Of a stretch of 64,000 nucleotides of DNA, positions 9,993 through 19,496 are shown in pieces. A program made the position numbers and the translations under genes. The first letter of the stretch is position 1. Each line of letters starts with the position of its first letter. The DNA is from an uncultured Pseudomonadota bacterium (GTDB taxonomy: Bacteria; Bdellovibrionota_B; Oligoflexia; Oligoflexales; CAIYRB01), in contig CAIYRB010000198.1 of assembly GCA_903928445.1 (NCBI GenBank), positions 1-64,000 on the forward strand, written 5' to 3'. The notes under the pieces were generated by a model. The model did not search any database and was not told the DNA's origin. It saw nothing but the letters and a program-made list of their open reading frames with translations.

Positions 9993-10586
9993 CTATAGGC
10001 TTGACGAGGCTGACTCATCGACAAAGCCCTTCTTGGTCTTCAGAGGAGCCGTCCCCTTGACGATCGCCGATGATTCACCCGCAGAGGCTATATCGTGGCC
10101 ACCCTCTCTCTCGAAGATGTCTTTTGCGCGACGAATGTGATGATGATCTACGGCATGAACTGAAACTAAAATGCCACCATCCTTAACCCGCCCCTCGTAG
10201 CGCTTCGCCTCATATTCGGGAATGCCCATCCCAATGAGCGCGCCGGTAAGACCTCCGACCGCGCCACCGACGCCGACTCCAGCCAATGCGGCAACGATCG
10301 GGCCTGCGGCAATGAGTGGACCAACGCCTGGAATCGCTAGAGAGCCAATCCCAACGAGCCACCCTAGTGCGCCACCGAGGACAGCGCCGGAGGTCGCTCC
10401 TGTCGCAGCACCCTCAGGGGCCTTAGTGCTCCTTTCATGCGCGAAATCCATGGTGCCCTCACGGTCCGGTAAGAGCACCGAAATATCATCATTGCGAAAG
10501 CCACCGACTTTCAAAGCCGCCACGGCCCGATCAGTCGCCAATCGATCAGCAAAAATGGCAAACACTGCGGTATGATTCTCGTCCAT
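9993..10586 (-). CDS. General stress protein 17M-like protein with Gly/Ala-rich central segment
   Basis: MDENHTAVFAIFADRLATDRAVAALKVGGFRNDDISVLLP; start refined to ATG 10586 preceded by AAAGGAG. Confidence 0.65.
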   Translation of the reverse strand: MDENHTAVFAIFADRLATDRAVAALKVGGFRNDDISVLLPDREGTMDFAHERSTKAPEGAATGATSGAVLGGALGWLVGIGSLAIPGVGPLIAAGPIVAALAGVGVGGAVGGLTGALIGMGIPEYEAKRYEGRVKDGGILVSVHAVDHHHIRRAKDIFEREGGHDIASAGESSAIVKGTAPLKTKKGFVDESASSSL

Positions 10587-10755
10587 GGGAGACTCCTTTA
10601 AAGGCGCTGAGTAAAAGGACTGGCCGGGAACACCCCGACGGCTACCTCCTCGCACACAGTCCAATGCAAAAAGATGGCCATAAACCTAGCGGCCCAGCGC
10701 GGCTGTATCGGAGTTATTGCAGCAAGCCGCTGCAGTCTGCCCACTCCACATGAGT

Positions 10756-12009
10756 CTAATTGACTACAGCGCTCTCGTGCGACTTTAGCTCTGCACGTGC
10801 CTGAGCAGCCGCGAGCAACCACAAGGCAGCGCAGACGACGAAGGCGACCGGGACAATCATCAATGCAGCCACCAACGAGCTTCGGTCAGACATCCAACCA
10901 ATGAGCGACGGCGACGGAACATCGCCCAAAATATGGGTAATGACGTTGCAGATGGCCAACCCCATGGCCCGCATGGGCAAAGGCAGGCTAGCAATAATCG
11001 CACCATTGATCGGACCTGAGCACATAAAGATGGCCAACTCGGCACCGGCTAAACTCACCCAAAACAGCGACATGGACGACGTCGTAAACGCGACGACCAA
11101 CAACGGCACACAGATGAGAACGGAGATCCAGCTGACGACTAAATCCGCATTGCCGAGTCTCTTTCGGAGACCATCGGCGCAAAAGCCACCGAGAAAGGTC
11201 CCAATGCAACCGGTGACGACGATCAAGCCACCGGTGATCACGGCAGCATCCTCGTGACTCATGCCGCGAATCCGCTCCATATAGGCCGGCATCCAAAAAG
11301 CCAGACCGCCAAGTCCAAATGCATAAGCCGCGTAACCTACAGAGGCTAGCAAATAAGTCGACTTGCTAAGCAGCAGCGCCTTCCAGGCGTCCGCGCCGCC
11401 ACTTTTCGTCGCTGCGTCTCCGGCTGCCAAGACGCGCGGTGGATCAACCAGGCGCAGGGCCATAAAACTAAGAAAGATTCCCGGAACTCCCGTAAACAAG
11501 AAGGCACTGCGCCAACCAAAGTGGGCATCTAAGATCCCGCCTAGTACATAGCCGATTGCTGACCCTATGGGGATCGCCGCGAAAAACGTTGCGTATGCCT
11601 TGCCGCTCTTCTCCGCTGGAAAATAGTCCGCGATGAGTGTCGGCGCCACCGTCACATAGGCCGCCTCGCCGATACCGACCACGGCTCGGCAGACGAGAAG
11701 CGCATAAAAGTTCGGCGCCAGACCACTGGCCATCGTCGCCAGACTCCAGATAATCACGGCAAAGGTCAGCAGCTTTGGCCGTGAGACGCGGTCGCCCAAA
11801 TAGCCAAAGACGGGGAACACAAGGGTGTACACCGCTATAAAGGCCGTCATCAACAGGCCTGCTTGGGCATCGCTCAGATGCATTTCGGATTTCTTTAAGG
11901 TCTCGACAAGCGACGAGACGATATAGCGATCCACATAATTAAGCAGGTTCAGGATGCTCAAAGTCCCCAGACTCAGCCAGGCGACTCGATTTGAGATCGA
12001 CACATTCAT
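10756..12009 (-). CDS. MFS transporter (Spns-like)
   Basis: Many hydrophobic helices; LNYVDRYIVSSL, FGYLGDRVSRPKLL. Confidence 0.88.
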   Translation of the reverse strand: MNVSISNRVAWLSLGTLSILNLLNYVDRYIVSSLVETLKKSEMHLSDAQAGLLMTAFIAVYTLVFPVFGYLGDRVSRPKLLTFAVIIWSLATMASGLAPNFYALLVCRAVVGIGEAAYVTVAPTLIADYFPAEKSGKAYATFFAAIPIGSAIGYVLGGILDAHFGWRSAFLFTGVPGIFLSFMALRLVDPPRVLAAGDAATKSGGADAWKALLLSKSTYLLASVGYAAYAFGLGGLAFWMPAYMERIRGMSHEDAAVITGGLIVVTGCIGTFLGGFCADGLRKRLGNADLVVSWISVLICVPLLVVAFTTSSMSLFWVSLAGAELAIFMCSGPINGAIIASLPLPMRAMGLAICNVITHILGDVPSPSLIGWMSDRSSLVAALMIVPVAFVVCAALWLLAAAQARAELKSHESAVVN

Positions 12010-12047
12010 GCCTTAGCTCGCAAGGTGAGAAGGGGAAAAGCTGTGCG

Positions 12048-13382
12048 CTAACCGAGATCGAGCTGTTCGATCCGACTGCGAAATTCAGTCATATCGACGA
12101 CCGCTTCAAAGTCCTTAAGCATGTGAAACATGCCGCCGAGCTTACGCCCGAGAAATGCCAGATCTGTTGGTGGGGGAGTGTGGGCAAAACTTTGGCCGGC
12201 CCTAGTTGCCGACGTTCTGACTTCTTTCAACCAGGCGTCGTTGCGATATTGAAAGGGCTGATACTCAGGATGCATCAGCTGCGCAAGGAGGTCCATGCAT
12301 TCCACTAGCAAACCAACGGACTCTTCTGACTCCGCGGGATGGACCAATCCGAGGTCCTGGCAAGCTTTGACGGCGTCAGTATGGCGCTTCGCCATGACCA
12401 GTTTAATAATGCGCAACAAGTCGCGCCGTTGCTGCAGAGAGTAGGAATGAGTGGCACCAAAATCGAGGAGCACCAAGACCCCTTCTTTCGGAAGGTAAAG
12501 AAAATTGCCGAAGTTCGGATCGGTCTGTACCAGGCCGTTGATCAGCATTTCTTCAATCACCAAGCCCAAGACCAAGCGTGCAAAGTGCCGCGTTTGCTCA
12601 GGGTCTGGCTTGGACTTCAGCCAATCGCTGATACGAATCCCTGATTCAAAGGACAAGGTCAAAACCTGTTCACTAGAAAACTCACGAATCACCTCCGGAA
12701 CCCGGTACGCAGGGTTCACCAGCAGCGCCTTGTATTGCTCCATGCTATTTGCCTCGATGCGGTAGTCGGCCTCACGTTTCAAAGATGCAACTACAGCTTT
12801 GAAAAATGGCTCGAAATCAACCTTCTTACCCTGAATTTGCAGAATCAATAGAACCATACGCTTCAAAACGTTGAGATCTGCATCGATGCTCTTCCCGACC
12901 CCAGGATACTGGATCTTGACCGCGACCGGACGACCATCGAGCAGAGCACGATGTACTTGGCCGATCGACGCGGCAGCGATCGGCTCAGGGGTCAACTGTT
13001 CGAGCCGAGACAGCTTTTCAGCACCAAGCTGGCGCCCCAAGATATAGCGAACCTGGTCAAAGGGCATGAACGAACTATCATCATGCAACTGCCGCAAGAC
13101 GGCCACCACCTCGGGCGGCAACATCTCACTAAACTCTATACTCAAAAGCTGCGCGGCTTTCATCGCTGCACCTTTAAGCTGACCGATCGTACTGACCAGT
13201 TCCTGAGTCTGTTTGATTCTGGTGGCGATAGGCGTCTCGCCACTGCTCAAACGATCAGCTGCCTCCATTGCCACAACCTTAGCGCCAGACAGAAGCATCC
13301 GCCCGGCACGTCCGATCATACTCTGAGGTATTTTCTTGCCTACCTTGGCCATCGTCCAATGACTCCTATTGGTTTTTCCCAT
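12048..13382 (-). CDS. AarF/ABC1/UbiB-family kinase-like protein
   Basis: [76 protein letters not shown]; the ORF track start (13598) overlaps the upstream gene, ATG 13382 or 13352 more likely. Confidence 0.88.
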   Translation of the reverse strand: MGKTNRSHWTMAKVGKKIPQSMIGRAGRMLLSGAKVVAMEAADRLSSGETPIATRIKQTQELVSTIGQLKGAAMKAAQLLSIEFSEMLPPEVVAVLRQLHDDSSFMPFDQVRYILGRQLGAEKLSRLEQLTPEPIAAASIGQVHRALLDGRPVAVKIQYPGVGKSIDADLNVLKRMVLLILQIQGKKVDFEPFFKAVVASLKREADYRIEANSMEQYKALLVNPAYRVPEVIREFSSEQVLTLSFESGIRISDWLKSKPDPEQTRHFARLVLGLVIEEMLINGLVQTDPNFGNFLYLPKEGVLVLLDFGATHSYSLQQRRDLLRIIKLVMAKRHTDAVKACQDLGLVHPAESEESVGLLVECMDLLAQLMHPEYQPFQYRNDAWLKEVRTSATRAGQSFAHTPPPTDLAFLGRKLGGMFHMLKDFEAVVDMTEFRSRIEQLDLG

Positions 13383-14784
13383 GAGCGATTCGCTGCCAAT
13401 AGGTGGCGAAGTCAAACTTTGGTGAGTGCTGCCGGTTGTGGCAGCTCTGGCAAACTTGTCGCGGGTCCGCTTGTAGTGTCGACTTAGGGATTGGATTTTT
13501 CGTGTGCGCAAGTCGCGGCCCGTGACAGTTTTCGCACTGCACATTGACCAATGATGGACTATCCATGAGCGATACATATCCGCCCCTTTCCTTGGCACCG
13601 ACCACGTGGCAGGCGACGCAGTCGGCGTCCTCCTGCTTTCCCCTGATTTCTAAGGTGTGCATGGCCATGGCATGTTTAGTCTGGGCGTAGACCTTAGCCT
13701 GCTGCGGGTGACAGGCCTGACAGGCTTGCGCACCAGCGTAAGGACTAGACTTTAGATCTTTAAGCCGCTGCTGACTCTGGCCCCGAAAGGCTGTCTGAGA
13801 GGCCTGCGTATAGGCTTCGTAGATACCTTTTAATGGGCTTTCAGCTTCGCTGGCCTCAGGCGTGATCCACGTCACCAGGGTCGCCGGTTTGAGCCAAGGC
13901 TCTGCTGTTGTGGACTTGTCGCCTGGCCCCTCCTTGGGCTTTAAGTAATCGGCAATAGGCTTTGCTTCAGCGAAACGTAGAGCGCCACCACGCAGCATGC
14001 CTTGCCCGCCAAGCGGCGCCGTCAGCACCTCGGGGACCTTACGTCGCAACAGTCGGTTCGGGAACTGCCTTTCTTCGGCGCCGATGACGGTCTGCAATGG
14101 AGCGGGATTCGCACTAATGATGACACCGAACAATTTCGCATCGACGATTGCTCCTAGGTCCTCAGACGGTCCGGAAAACAGCAAAACCCGCTGCTCTATG
14201 GGCGTGTAGCCAAGCAGGCTCTGCCAATGCTTTAGTAAACCCGGACCGACTTTTTGCAGTCGGCTTTTGAACTCTGGCACATAAGTATAGCCAAGTGCGA
14301 CCCAGTCCTTACCGCTGCGGAGATTATTTGCAGCGAAAGGGCGAGAACTCAGTGGCAGTGCATTGCTCAAAACGTAGGGCGGCACATCCAATGGCCGAAG
14401 GTGCCGCAGCGCATCGATCTCGCCGAGGCGCTGCAACTCGAGCTGATTCATCAACACGGCGCCTGGCTTAAATTGTGCGCTGGCGGCGATTAGGAAGGGC
14501 GTTTTCAGCTCCGCTTCCGCCGGCAAAGGCAGGTCATTGCCGAGATCAAAGGCCACAAGCTGCGGATGTAAACTGCGCTCGCGGCTCAAGACAATCCCCA
14601 AGCGCCGGATGCCACCGAGGTCGGTCTCCGGGCTACAACCACACGGCTCAAGGTGGCCACGAAGCTCCCCATAAGCCAAATAATCAATAGCTACGGCCGG
14701 TTGGGTCCAAAAGCCAAGCAACGCAAGACCCCACAGCAGCACCAACAGCCGGTGAAAAAGCGTCTCACTCATCACAAAATCCAT
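13366..14784 (-). CDS. Tetraheme c-type cytochrome (c554-like) with N-terminal 5'-nucleotidase/metallophosphatase-like region
   Basis: Signal peptide, YGELRGHLEPCGCSPETDLGGIRRLG, four CxxCH motifs (CQACH, CVACH, CENCH, CQSCH). Confidence 0.82.
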   Translation of the reverse strand: MDFVMSETLFHRLLVLLWGLALLGFWTQPAVAIDYLAYGELRGHLEPCGCSPETDLGGIRRLGIVLSRERSLHPQLVAFDLGNDLPLPAEAELKTPFLIAASAQFKPGAVLMNQLELQRLGEIDALRHLRPLDVPPYVLSNALPLSSRPFAANNLRSGKDWVALGYTYVPEFKSRLQKVGPGLLKHWQSLLGYTPIEQRVLLFSGPSEDLGAIVDAKLFGVIISANPAPLQTVIGAEERQFPNRLLRRKVPEVLTAPLGGQGMLRGGALRFAEAKPIADYLKPKEGPGDKSTTAEPWLKPATLVTWITPEASEAESPLKGIYEAYTQASQTAFRGQSQQRLKDLKSSPYAGAQACQACHPQQAKVYAQTKHAMAMHTLEIRGKQEDADCVACHVVGAKERGGYVSLMDSPSLVNVQCENCHGPRLAHTKNPIPKSTLQADPRQVCQSCHNRQHSPKFDFATYWQRIAHGKNQ

Positions 14785-14855
14785 GCTTTAATTGAAGGCT
14801 CCAACCTTTTTAAGGCATAAGACCATCGTCTATACTCGGTCCGAAGGAGGATGCC

Positions 14856-15224
14856 ATGCCAGACATAAGCTTAACCCCAGAAGCGCTGCAGATCGCTGAA
14901 CGCATGGCAACGGAGGATCCCGCCAATAGCGGCCTCGCACTTCGCCTGTACCTTGAAGGTAAAGGATGCGACGGTTTCTACTATGGCGTAACCTTCAGCG
15001 CGCCACTTGCCGAGGATATCACTTTTAGCCAAGGGACTCTAACCATTGTCATTGACAAAGCGGCGCTAGAGTTCATGCATGGGTCTATCGTCTCCTGGGT
15101 TGACGACGAGAGAGGCCGTGGCTTTCTCGTCGAGAACCCGCAGCACAAGCGCTTTCGCGGTAAATTTTTCAAACGCAAAAGTTGGCAAGACAAGCTTACT
15201 TCTTCTTCTCCAGAATCACTTTAG
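14856..15224 (+). CDS. HesB/IscA (A-type carrier)-like protein lacking the C-terminal CxC
   Basis: LTPEALQIAERM...LRLYLEGKGCDGFYYG...FLVENPQHKRFRGKFFKRK; GGAGG ribosome-binding site upstream. Confidence 0.78.
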   Translation: MPDISLTPEALQIAERMATEDPANSGLALRLYLEGKGCDGFYYGVTFSAPLAEDITFSQGTLTIVIDKAALEFMHGSIVSWVDDERGRGFLVENPQHKRFRGKFFKRKSWQDKLTSSSPESL

Positions 15225-16011
15225 TACCGGGCGTGATCTTGGTCACACCCTGACCCAATACCACGATATCGAAGACGCCAAACCCACCACTATTTTCGCT
15301 AAGCGACAAGAGGCCAGACCCCTTGCGTTCGGCGCTGGACAATAGCAGCTTATCTTCTGAATTGCTTACGGCAAGAGCCTGGATTTGTGGTTGGGCCAGC
15401 GCCGCAGTCGATGAGCCTACCAGCAAGAAATCAGCGCTTTGCGCCAAAACCACCGCATCCCAATTGAAGCTGGAAAACAGCCAACTAATGATCGCCTCTG
15501 GGGTCACGCTAGTCGGACCCTGTCCTGAGTGGACCACAGTCGCTTCGTCACCGACTTTGCGTAGAATCTTCCAGTCGCCCTTTTCCGGTGCCAAAATCAA
15601 CGTGTCGGCACCAGTGATTTGGACGACCGCGTCAAACGGGTCAACTTTCTTTAAATTGCTGCTGTTTAGCTTAAAGTCCCAATCGGCGCTCGCAAAATTT
15701 GCAACGCGCAGGTAACTCAAGCTGTCAAACTTGGCTTTATCGAGAGGCAAGAATACGGGAAATTTCCCCGCCTTTGTCGGAAGATCGCGTAGAATCGCCA
15801 GCTGCCGTGGAATGCCACCAGTTGCATCCTTGACGGCCTCTAGCCAAGTCGCCAAAGCCGGTGCAGCGACAGGGCTAGAAGCTGCTGGCATCGCCCTCCC
15901 GGGTGCTTCACCAGCTCTCGCTAAATCACCCCCGGCTAACAACGGCAAAGCCGCAACGATGCAACCCACCAACAGGCCACAGACAATCTGCATAAAGCCC
16001 ATCTCTACCAT
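15196..16011 (-). CDS. Secreted hypothetical protein
   Basis: Signal peptide-like N-terminus (MGFMQIVCGLLVGCIVAALPLLAGG); overlaps upstream gene by a few bases. Confidence 0.6.
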   Translation of the reverse strand: MVEMGFMQIVCGLLVGCIVAALPLLAGGDLARAGEAPGRAMPAASSPVAAPALATWLEAVKDATGGIPRQLAILRDLPTKAGKFPVFLPLDKAKFDSLSYLRVANFASADWDFKLNSSNLKKVDPFDAVVQITGADTLILAPEKGDWKILRKVGDEATVVHSGQGPTSVTPEAIISWLFSSFNWDAVVLAQSADFLLVGSSTAALAQPQIQALAVSNSEDKLLLSSAERKGSGLLSLSENSGGFGVFDIVVLGQGVTKITPGTKVILEKKK

Positions 16012-17675
16012 GAGAGCACCGCTCCGATCCCGGCATAGCCAACCGTGTAAGACACTCCAGAGATATTAGAGTCGCCAGGTGCGAGCTCGCCAATAGGCTT
16101 GTTCGCTGACAAATTTACCGATTCGAAGAAATAGAAGGCCATGAGCGCAGTCTTAAGCGGCACACCAAAGAGGGGAATAGTCGGCCCAGCGGTAAAGTAG
16201 GCGTCGATGCCAAACTGGTTCGATGTCACCTTACCACCCGTTTTAATTAATGAAAATCCTGAATTGATCCCATACCACCCGCGAATGGTGTACCAATCCG
16301 AAAGCTCTTCCAACCCAACTTCAAGACCTAAACTGACCGTCGTTCCCAGTCTAAAGTTCGCCGTGTTAGATACCAGTCCGTCTCCATCAATCTCGGATGG
16401 CAACTTGGCATTGAAGGTCCATACTCCAACCTTTGGATCGATTGTCACCCGGTCCACAAGTAGATGCGGGTCAAAGTCAAAAGAGTAACCAAGCGTATGC
16501 CGCGAAAACTGGATACTCGTATCTACAGGCCCGCCGCTTCCTGGCACTGCCGCTGTCGCTTTCGGCAGCAGATCATAATAATAGCGCAAGCCCTTGGCCG
16601 GGCCGCCGCGAATTTCCACCAGTAGTCCAAAAATACTGGTCTTGTTGAGCAAGGTTCCAAGACCTCCAACTCCAGGCAACACCTGCCGGCCGTAACGCAG
16701 CCCGACGTACCCAGACGCAGTGGAGCTAAGTAGGCTGCTCAACAAGTCAAATTTACCCAGCATAAAATCGCCCAACTTGCCACTTTGTGCGGCCGCGGCG
16801 AGTGCGATCTGCGCCTGCTTCAATTGCTCGGCAGTCGCTTTATGCTGCGAGCCTGGACCGGCCGAGGATTGTGCCCAAAGGCTACCCGTTTCCAAGGCAG
16901 CGGCTACCGCAGGGGAGGTTTCATAAATGACCTCACCGCCGACGAGGATAGAGCCCTTCCTTTGCTTCTGCTTCTTCGGGGGAACCACGTTTACCCGTTT
17001 GGCACTACCGACCACGTCGGACCGCCAGCGCTGTTCTGGTTCTACCCATTGCAGCCTATAGAGCACCAAATACTCTGGAGGCTGAGGAACAGCAAATTTG
17101 AAGTCCTTAGCTTTACCTGCACGCCAATAGCGCCCCTTAAACTGCGGTGGGCTCCCGGCAAGATCGGACTTGGTCAATAGTCGAGCCATTGGCGCACCCT
17201 CGAGTAGGGCAAATGCGACCGTGTCAGCAAATTCATCATCGGCAAAGAACTCAAGGGTAAACTCCGAAGACGGCATCGAATATTCAGCAACCACCGAATA
17301 GCCGCGATTGTCCTTATGCTTTAGGACAATCGTGGCCTCGCCCCTGCCATCAACCACCGTAACCAGCCAAGCGGAGTCCTTTTTCTCGCCGGATACCAAA
17401 TCAGCGCCTCTAAAGCAGGAAAACGACGCGAAAGCACCGAAGCCGAAAGGGCCCTTTCCCGCTAATAGCGCCGCTCCTAGTCTTTCGCATCCGACCTTCC
17501 ATTGCTTCCGATACTTATCTTTCTTCTTGCCCTTTGGCAGGGCGCGACTAGCCTTTACATCCAACTCAATACGCAAGTGCCCAGCGTCAATGACTTCTGC
17601 AACAGCCGTCGGGCTGAGGCAGAAGCCAAGCAGTAGGACTATGCTCATGAGACATTGCAAAGTCAGGGTGCTCAC
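16005..17675 (-). CDS. Secreted hypothetical protein, possible outer-membrane beta-barrel at C-terminus
   Basis: Signal peptide (LMSIVLLLGFCLSPTAVAE); aromatic/glycine alternation in the C-terminal half ending YAGIGAVLSW. Confidence 0.6.
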   Translation of the reverse strand: MSTLTLQCLMSIVLLLGFCLSPTAVAEVIDAGHLRIELDVKASRALPKGKKKDKYRKQWKVGCERLGAALLAGKGPFGFGAFASFSCFRGADLVSGEKKDSAWLVTVVDGRGEATIVLKHKDNRGYSVVAEYSMPSSEFTLEFFADDEFADTVAFALLEGAPMARLLTKSDLAGSPPQFKGRYWRAGKAKDFKFAVPQPPEYLVLYRLQWVEPEQRWRSDVVGSAKRVNVVPPKKQKQRKGSILVGGEVIYETSPAVAAALETGSLWAQSSAGPGSQHKATAEQLKQAQIALAAAAQSGKLGDFMLGKFDLLSSLLSSTASGYVGLRYGRQVLPGVGGLGTLLNKTSIFGLLVEIRGGPAKGLRYYYDLLPKATAAVPGSGGPVDTSIQFSRHTLGYSFDFDPHLLVDRVTIDPKVGVWTFNAKLPSEIDGDGLVSNTANFRLGTTVSLGLEVGLEELSDWYTIRGWYGINSGFSLIKTGGKVTSNQFGIDAYFTAGPTIPLFGVPLKTALMAFYFFESVNLSANKPIGELAPGDSNISGVSYTVGYAGIGAVLSW

Positions 17676-17678
17676 CGG

Positions 17679-19349
17679 TTAATGGTAGTCAACGATCTCG
17701 ACACTCTGTAAAAAAATTGCCATCGCCTGGGTATCAACAAAAGCAGCAACTTCACTGCTCGTCTTAATGAAGTCTCGACTGACTGGATAAATCTTATTTT
17801 TTTTCATCAAGTAGAGGACCTTACCCTTGTCGAGCAAAGCGCCAATGGTGTCCGACAGGGCCGCCTTACTTGTTGCACGGACATCGTACAGGGCTGATCT
17901 CGCGCCGCGAAAAATGAAATCAGCATTCATGGTCAGCATCACTTTGTCCAAAACTGATTTGTCGATATTTGTACCGGTTACTTGGGCGACTACCTCCTGC
18001 TTTCTAACGACAAATAAGCCAGTCTGACCAACCAGTCCTTGGCCACTCAAGCCGATACGCGTCGCTCCGCGAATGAACGGAACAAATTTCGCATAATCAA
18101 TGCCCGAAGCAAGGTGAAGCCCCACCGGCGCCGCATTTACGTCGATCAGTTGCTTGCTGGCTAGCCAGTGCGTTGAAGGGTCCAATGGTCTTTCATTCAA
18201 GGCGTCAAGACCAATACTCACCGGACCATCAAAGGCGGTTGGAAGGGAGTAGACCCGTGTCATGATGGGCTTTATATTCATCGATTGGCCGCGATCTTTG
18301 CCACTGACTACTGCAGCGCCTCCACGAACGCCAAAGGTGTATATCTTGATCGCGCCTCGCGTGTTTATAGTCGCACTGCTAAGGGCCCTGTCGAGGCCGA
18401 CATAGAGTGACTTTTCGGTGAGCCCAGAGTTAGGGACCTCACTCGGCTGCTTCGCTGCGGCATCGGTCAGCTCGAATCGTGGGCGCCACTCTCCACGCTC
18501 TGGACGTACCGTCGGCAAGGCGACCGGGTAAGCAATGCCTTTGGTTTTAAGTGAGGGCAGAGGCTCCAAGGTCCAATAATCCAGTCCGTCTAGCGGCACC
18601 TCTAGCGAGGCCTCCATCGCTGGTGTCAAAAGTGGCGGCGATGGCACGACTACGGCGACTGGTGGCGGGGCCAGTCGCGGCGTCTTAGCGACGATGGGTT
18701 CAGGGACTACAACAGGAGCCGTCTGAATGAAACTCGGACTAACCACGGCAACCTTTTCTATGGGTGGCTTAGGCGGAACGGTCCAGTCCGTGGTGGTCGG
18801 CTTGAACCTCTGAATAGGCTTGCCTCCCGCCTCTTTTGACACACCCAGCTGCTTACCGGCAACGACGCGGAAGGTCTCCTCACCAGCTCGAATAATAATT
18901 GGACCGCAGCTAGAACAGTCACTCGACACCTCACCAGCGGCCGCCCCCCTGATCAACTTAATCAAAAACGAAAAGTCCCGCCCACTCGTGCTAATGGCTG
19001 TAATTTTCACCTGCGTGCTCTCGCTCAACGTCAATACGCGGTCTGCTCCGAGCCTAATACGTACCTTGCCATCCTCACCAGTCGCAACCATATCGCCGTC
19101 ATACAATCCGTCCTTGGTCACCAACTCGCGCCATCTCACCACGCCTTCAGACCGAACAACCGCCCCACCAATCTTCCTCTCAAGCGTTGCCACCGGTTTG
19201 ATGCTGGCCACAAAAAATCGTTCTTGTTGCGTAATCGCAACCACAACGATGCCAACCAGAAGCAACCAAACAGCGAAGGCAAATCGCTTGAATAGCTGAC
19301 TCTTCTCCTGATCATATCCGTCTGCCAAGATATCCATCGGTAATTCCAT
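17679..19349 (-). CDS. FecR-domain membrane protein
   Basis: N-terminal TM helix followed by GAVVRSEGVVRWRELVTKDGLYDGDMVATGEDGKVRIRLGADRVLTLSESTQVKI. Confidence 0.75.
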   Translation of the reverse strand: MELPMDILADGYDQEKSQLFKRFAFAVWLLLVGIVVVAITQQERFFVASIKPVATLERKIGGAVVRSEGVVRWRELVTKDGLYDGDMVATGEDGKVRIRLGADRVLTLSESTQVKITAISTSGRDFSFLIKLIRGAAAGEVSSDCSSCGPIIIRAGEETFRVVAGKQLGVSKEAGGKPIQRFKPTTTDWTVPPKPPIEKVAVVSPSFIQTAPVVVPEPIVAKTPRLAPPPVAVVVPSPPLLTPAMEASLEVPLDGLDYWTLEPLPSLKTKGIAYPVALPTVRPERGEWRPRFELTDAAAKQPSEVPNSGLTEKSLYVGLDRALSSATINTRGAIKIYTFGVRGGAAVVSGKDRGQSMNIKPIMTRVYSLPTAFDGPVSIGLDALNERPLDPSTHWLASKQLIDVNAAPVGLHLASGIDYAKFVPFIRGATRIGLSGQGLVGQTGLFVVRKQEVVAQVTGTNIDKSVLDKVMLTMNADFIFRGARSALYDVRATSKAALSDTIGALLDKGKVLYLMKKNKIYPVSRDFIKTSSEVAAFVDTQAMAIFLQSVEIVDYH

Positions 19350-19496
19350 GTAGAAAGTGCACCCTCATCGCCTGAGTATCGGAGCTTGAACGAAAACATT
19401 GAGGGCCTGCGACCAGGTCATAGCTCTACAGTTTTGCCGTTATGTGCCGATGGACTCTTAAGGAATTTTTCTGTGCTCAACTGGGAGCTGGTAGGC

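Noticed and set aside
9756-9998. 80-aa ORF after the hybrid kinase (GTG start)
   Set aside because: No family recognised and the C-terminus looks compositionally random; left out of the feature list.
10222-10575. 117-aa + strand ORF rich in Pro/Ala
   Set aside because: Shadow of the Gly/Ala-rich segment of the minus-strand stress protein.
12951-13487. 178-aa + strand ORF
   Set aside because: Antisense to the AarF-like and cytochrome genes, no recognisable motif.
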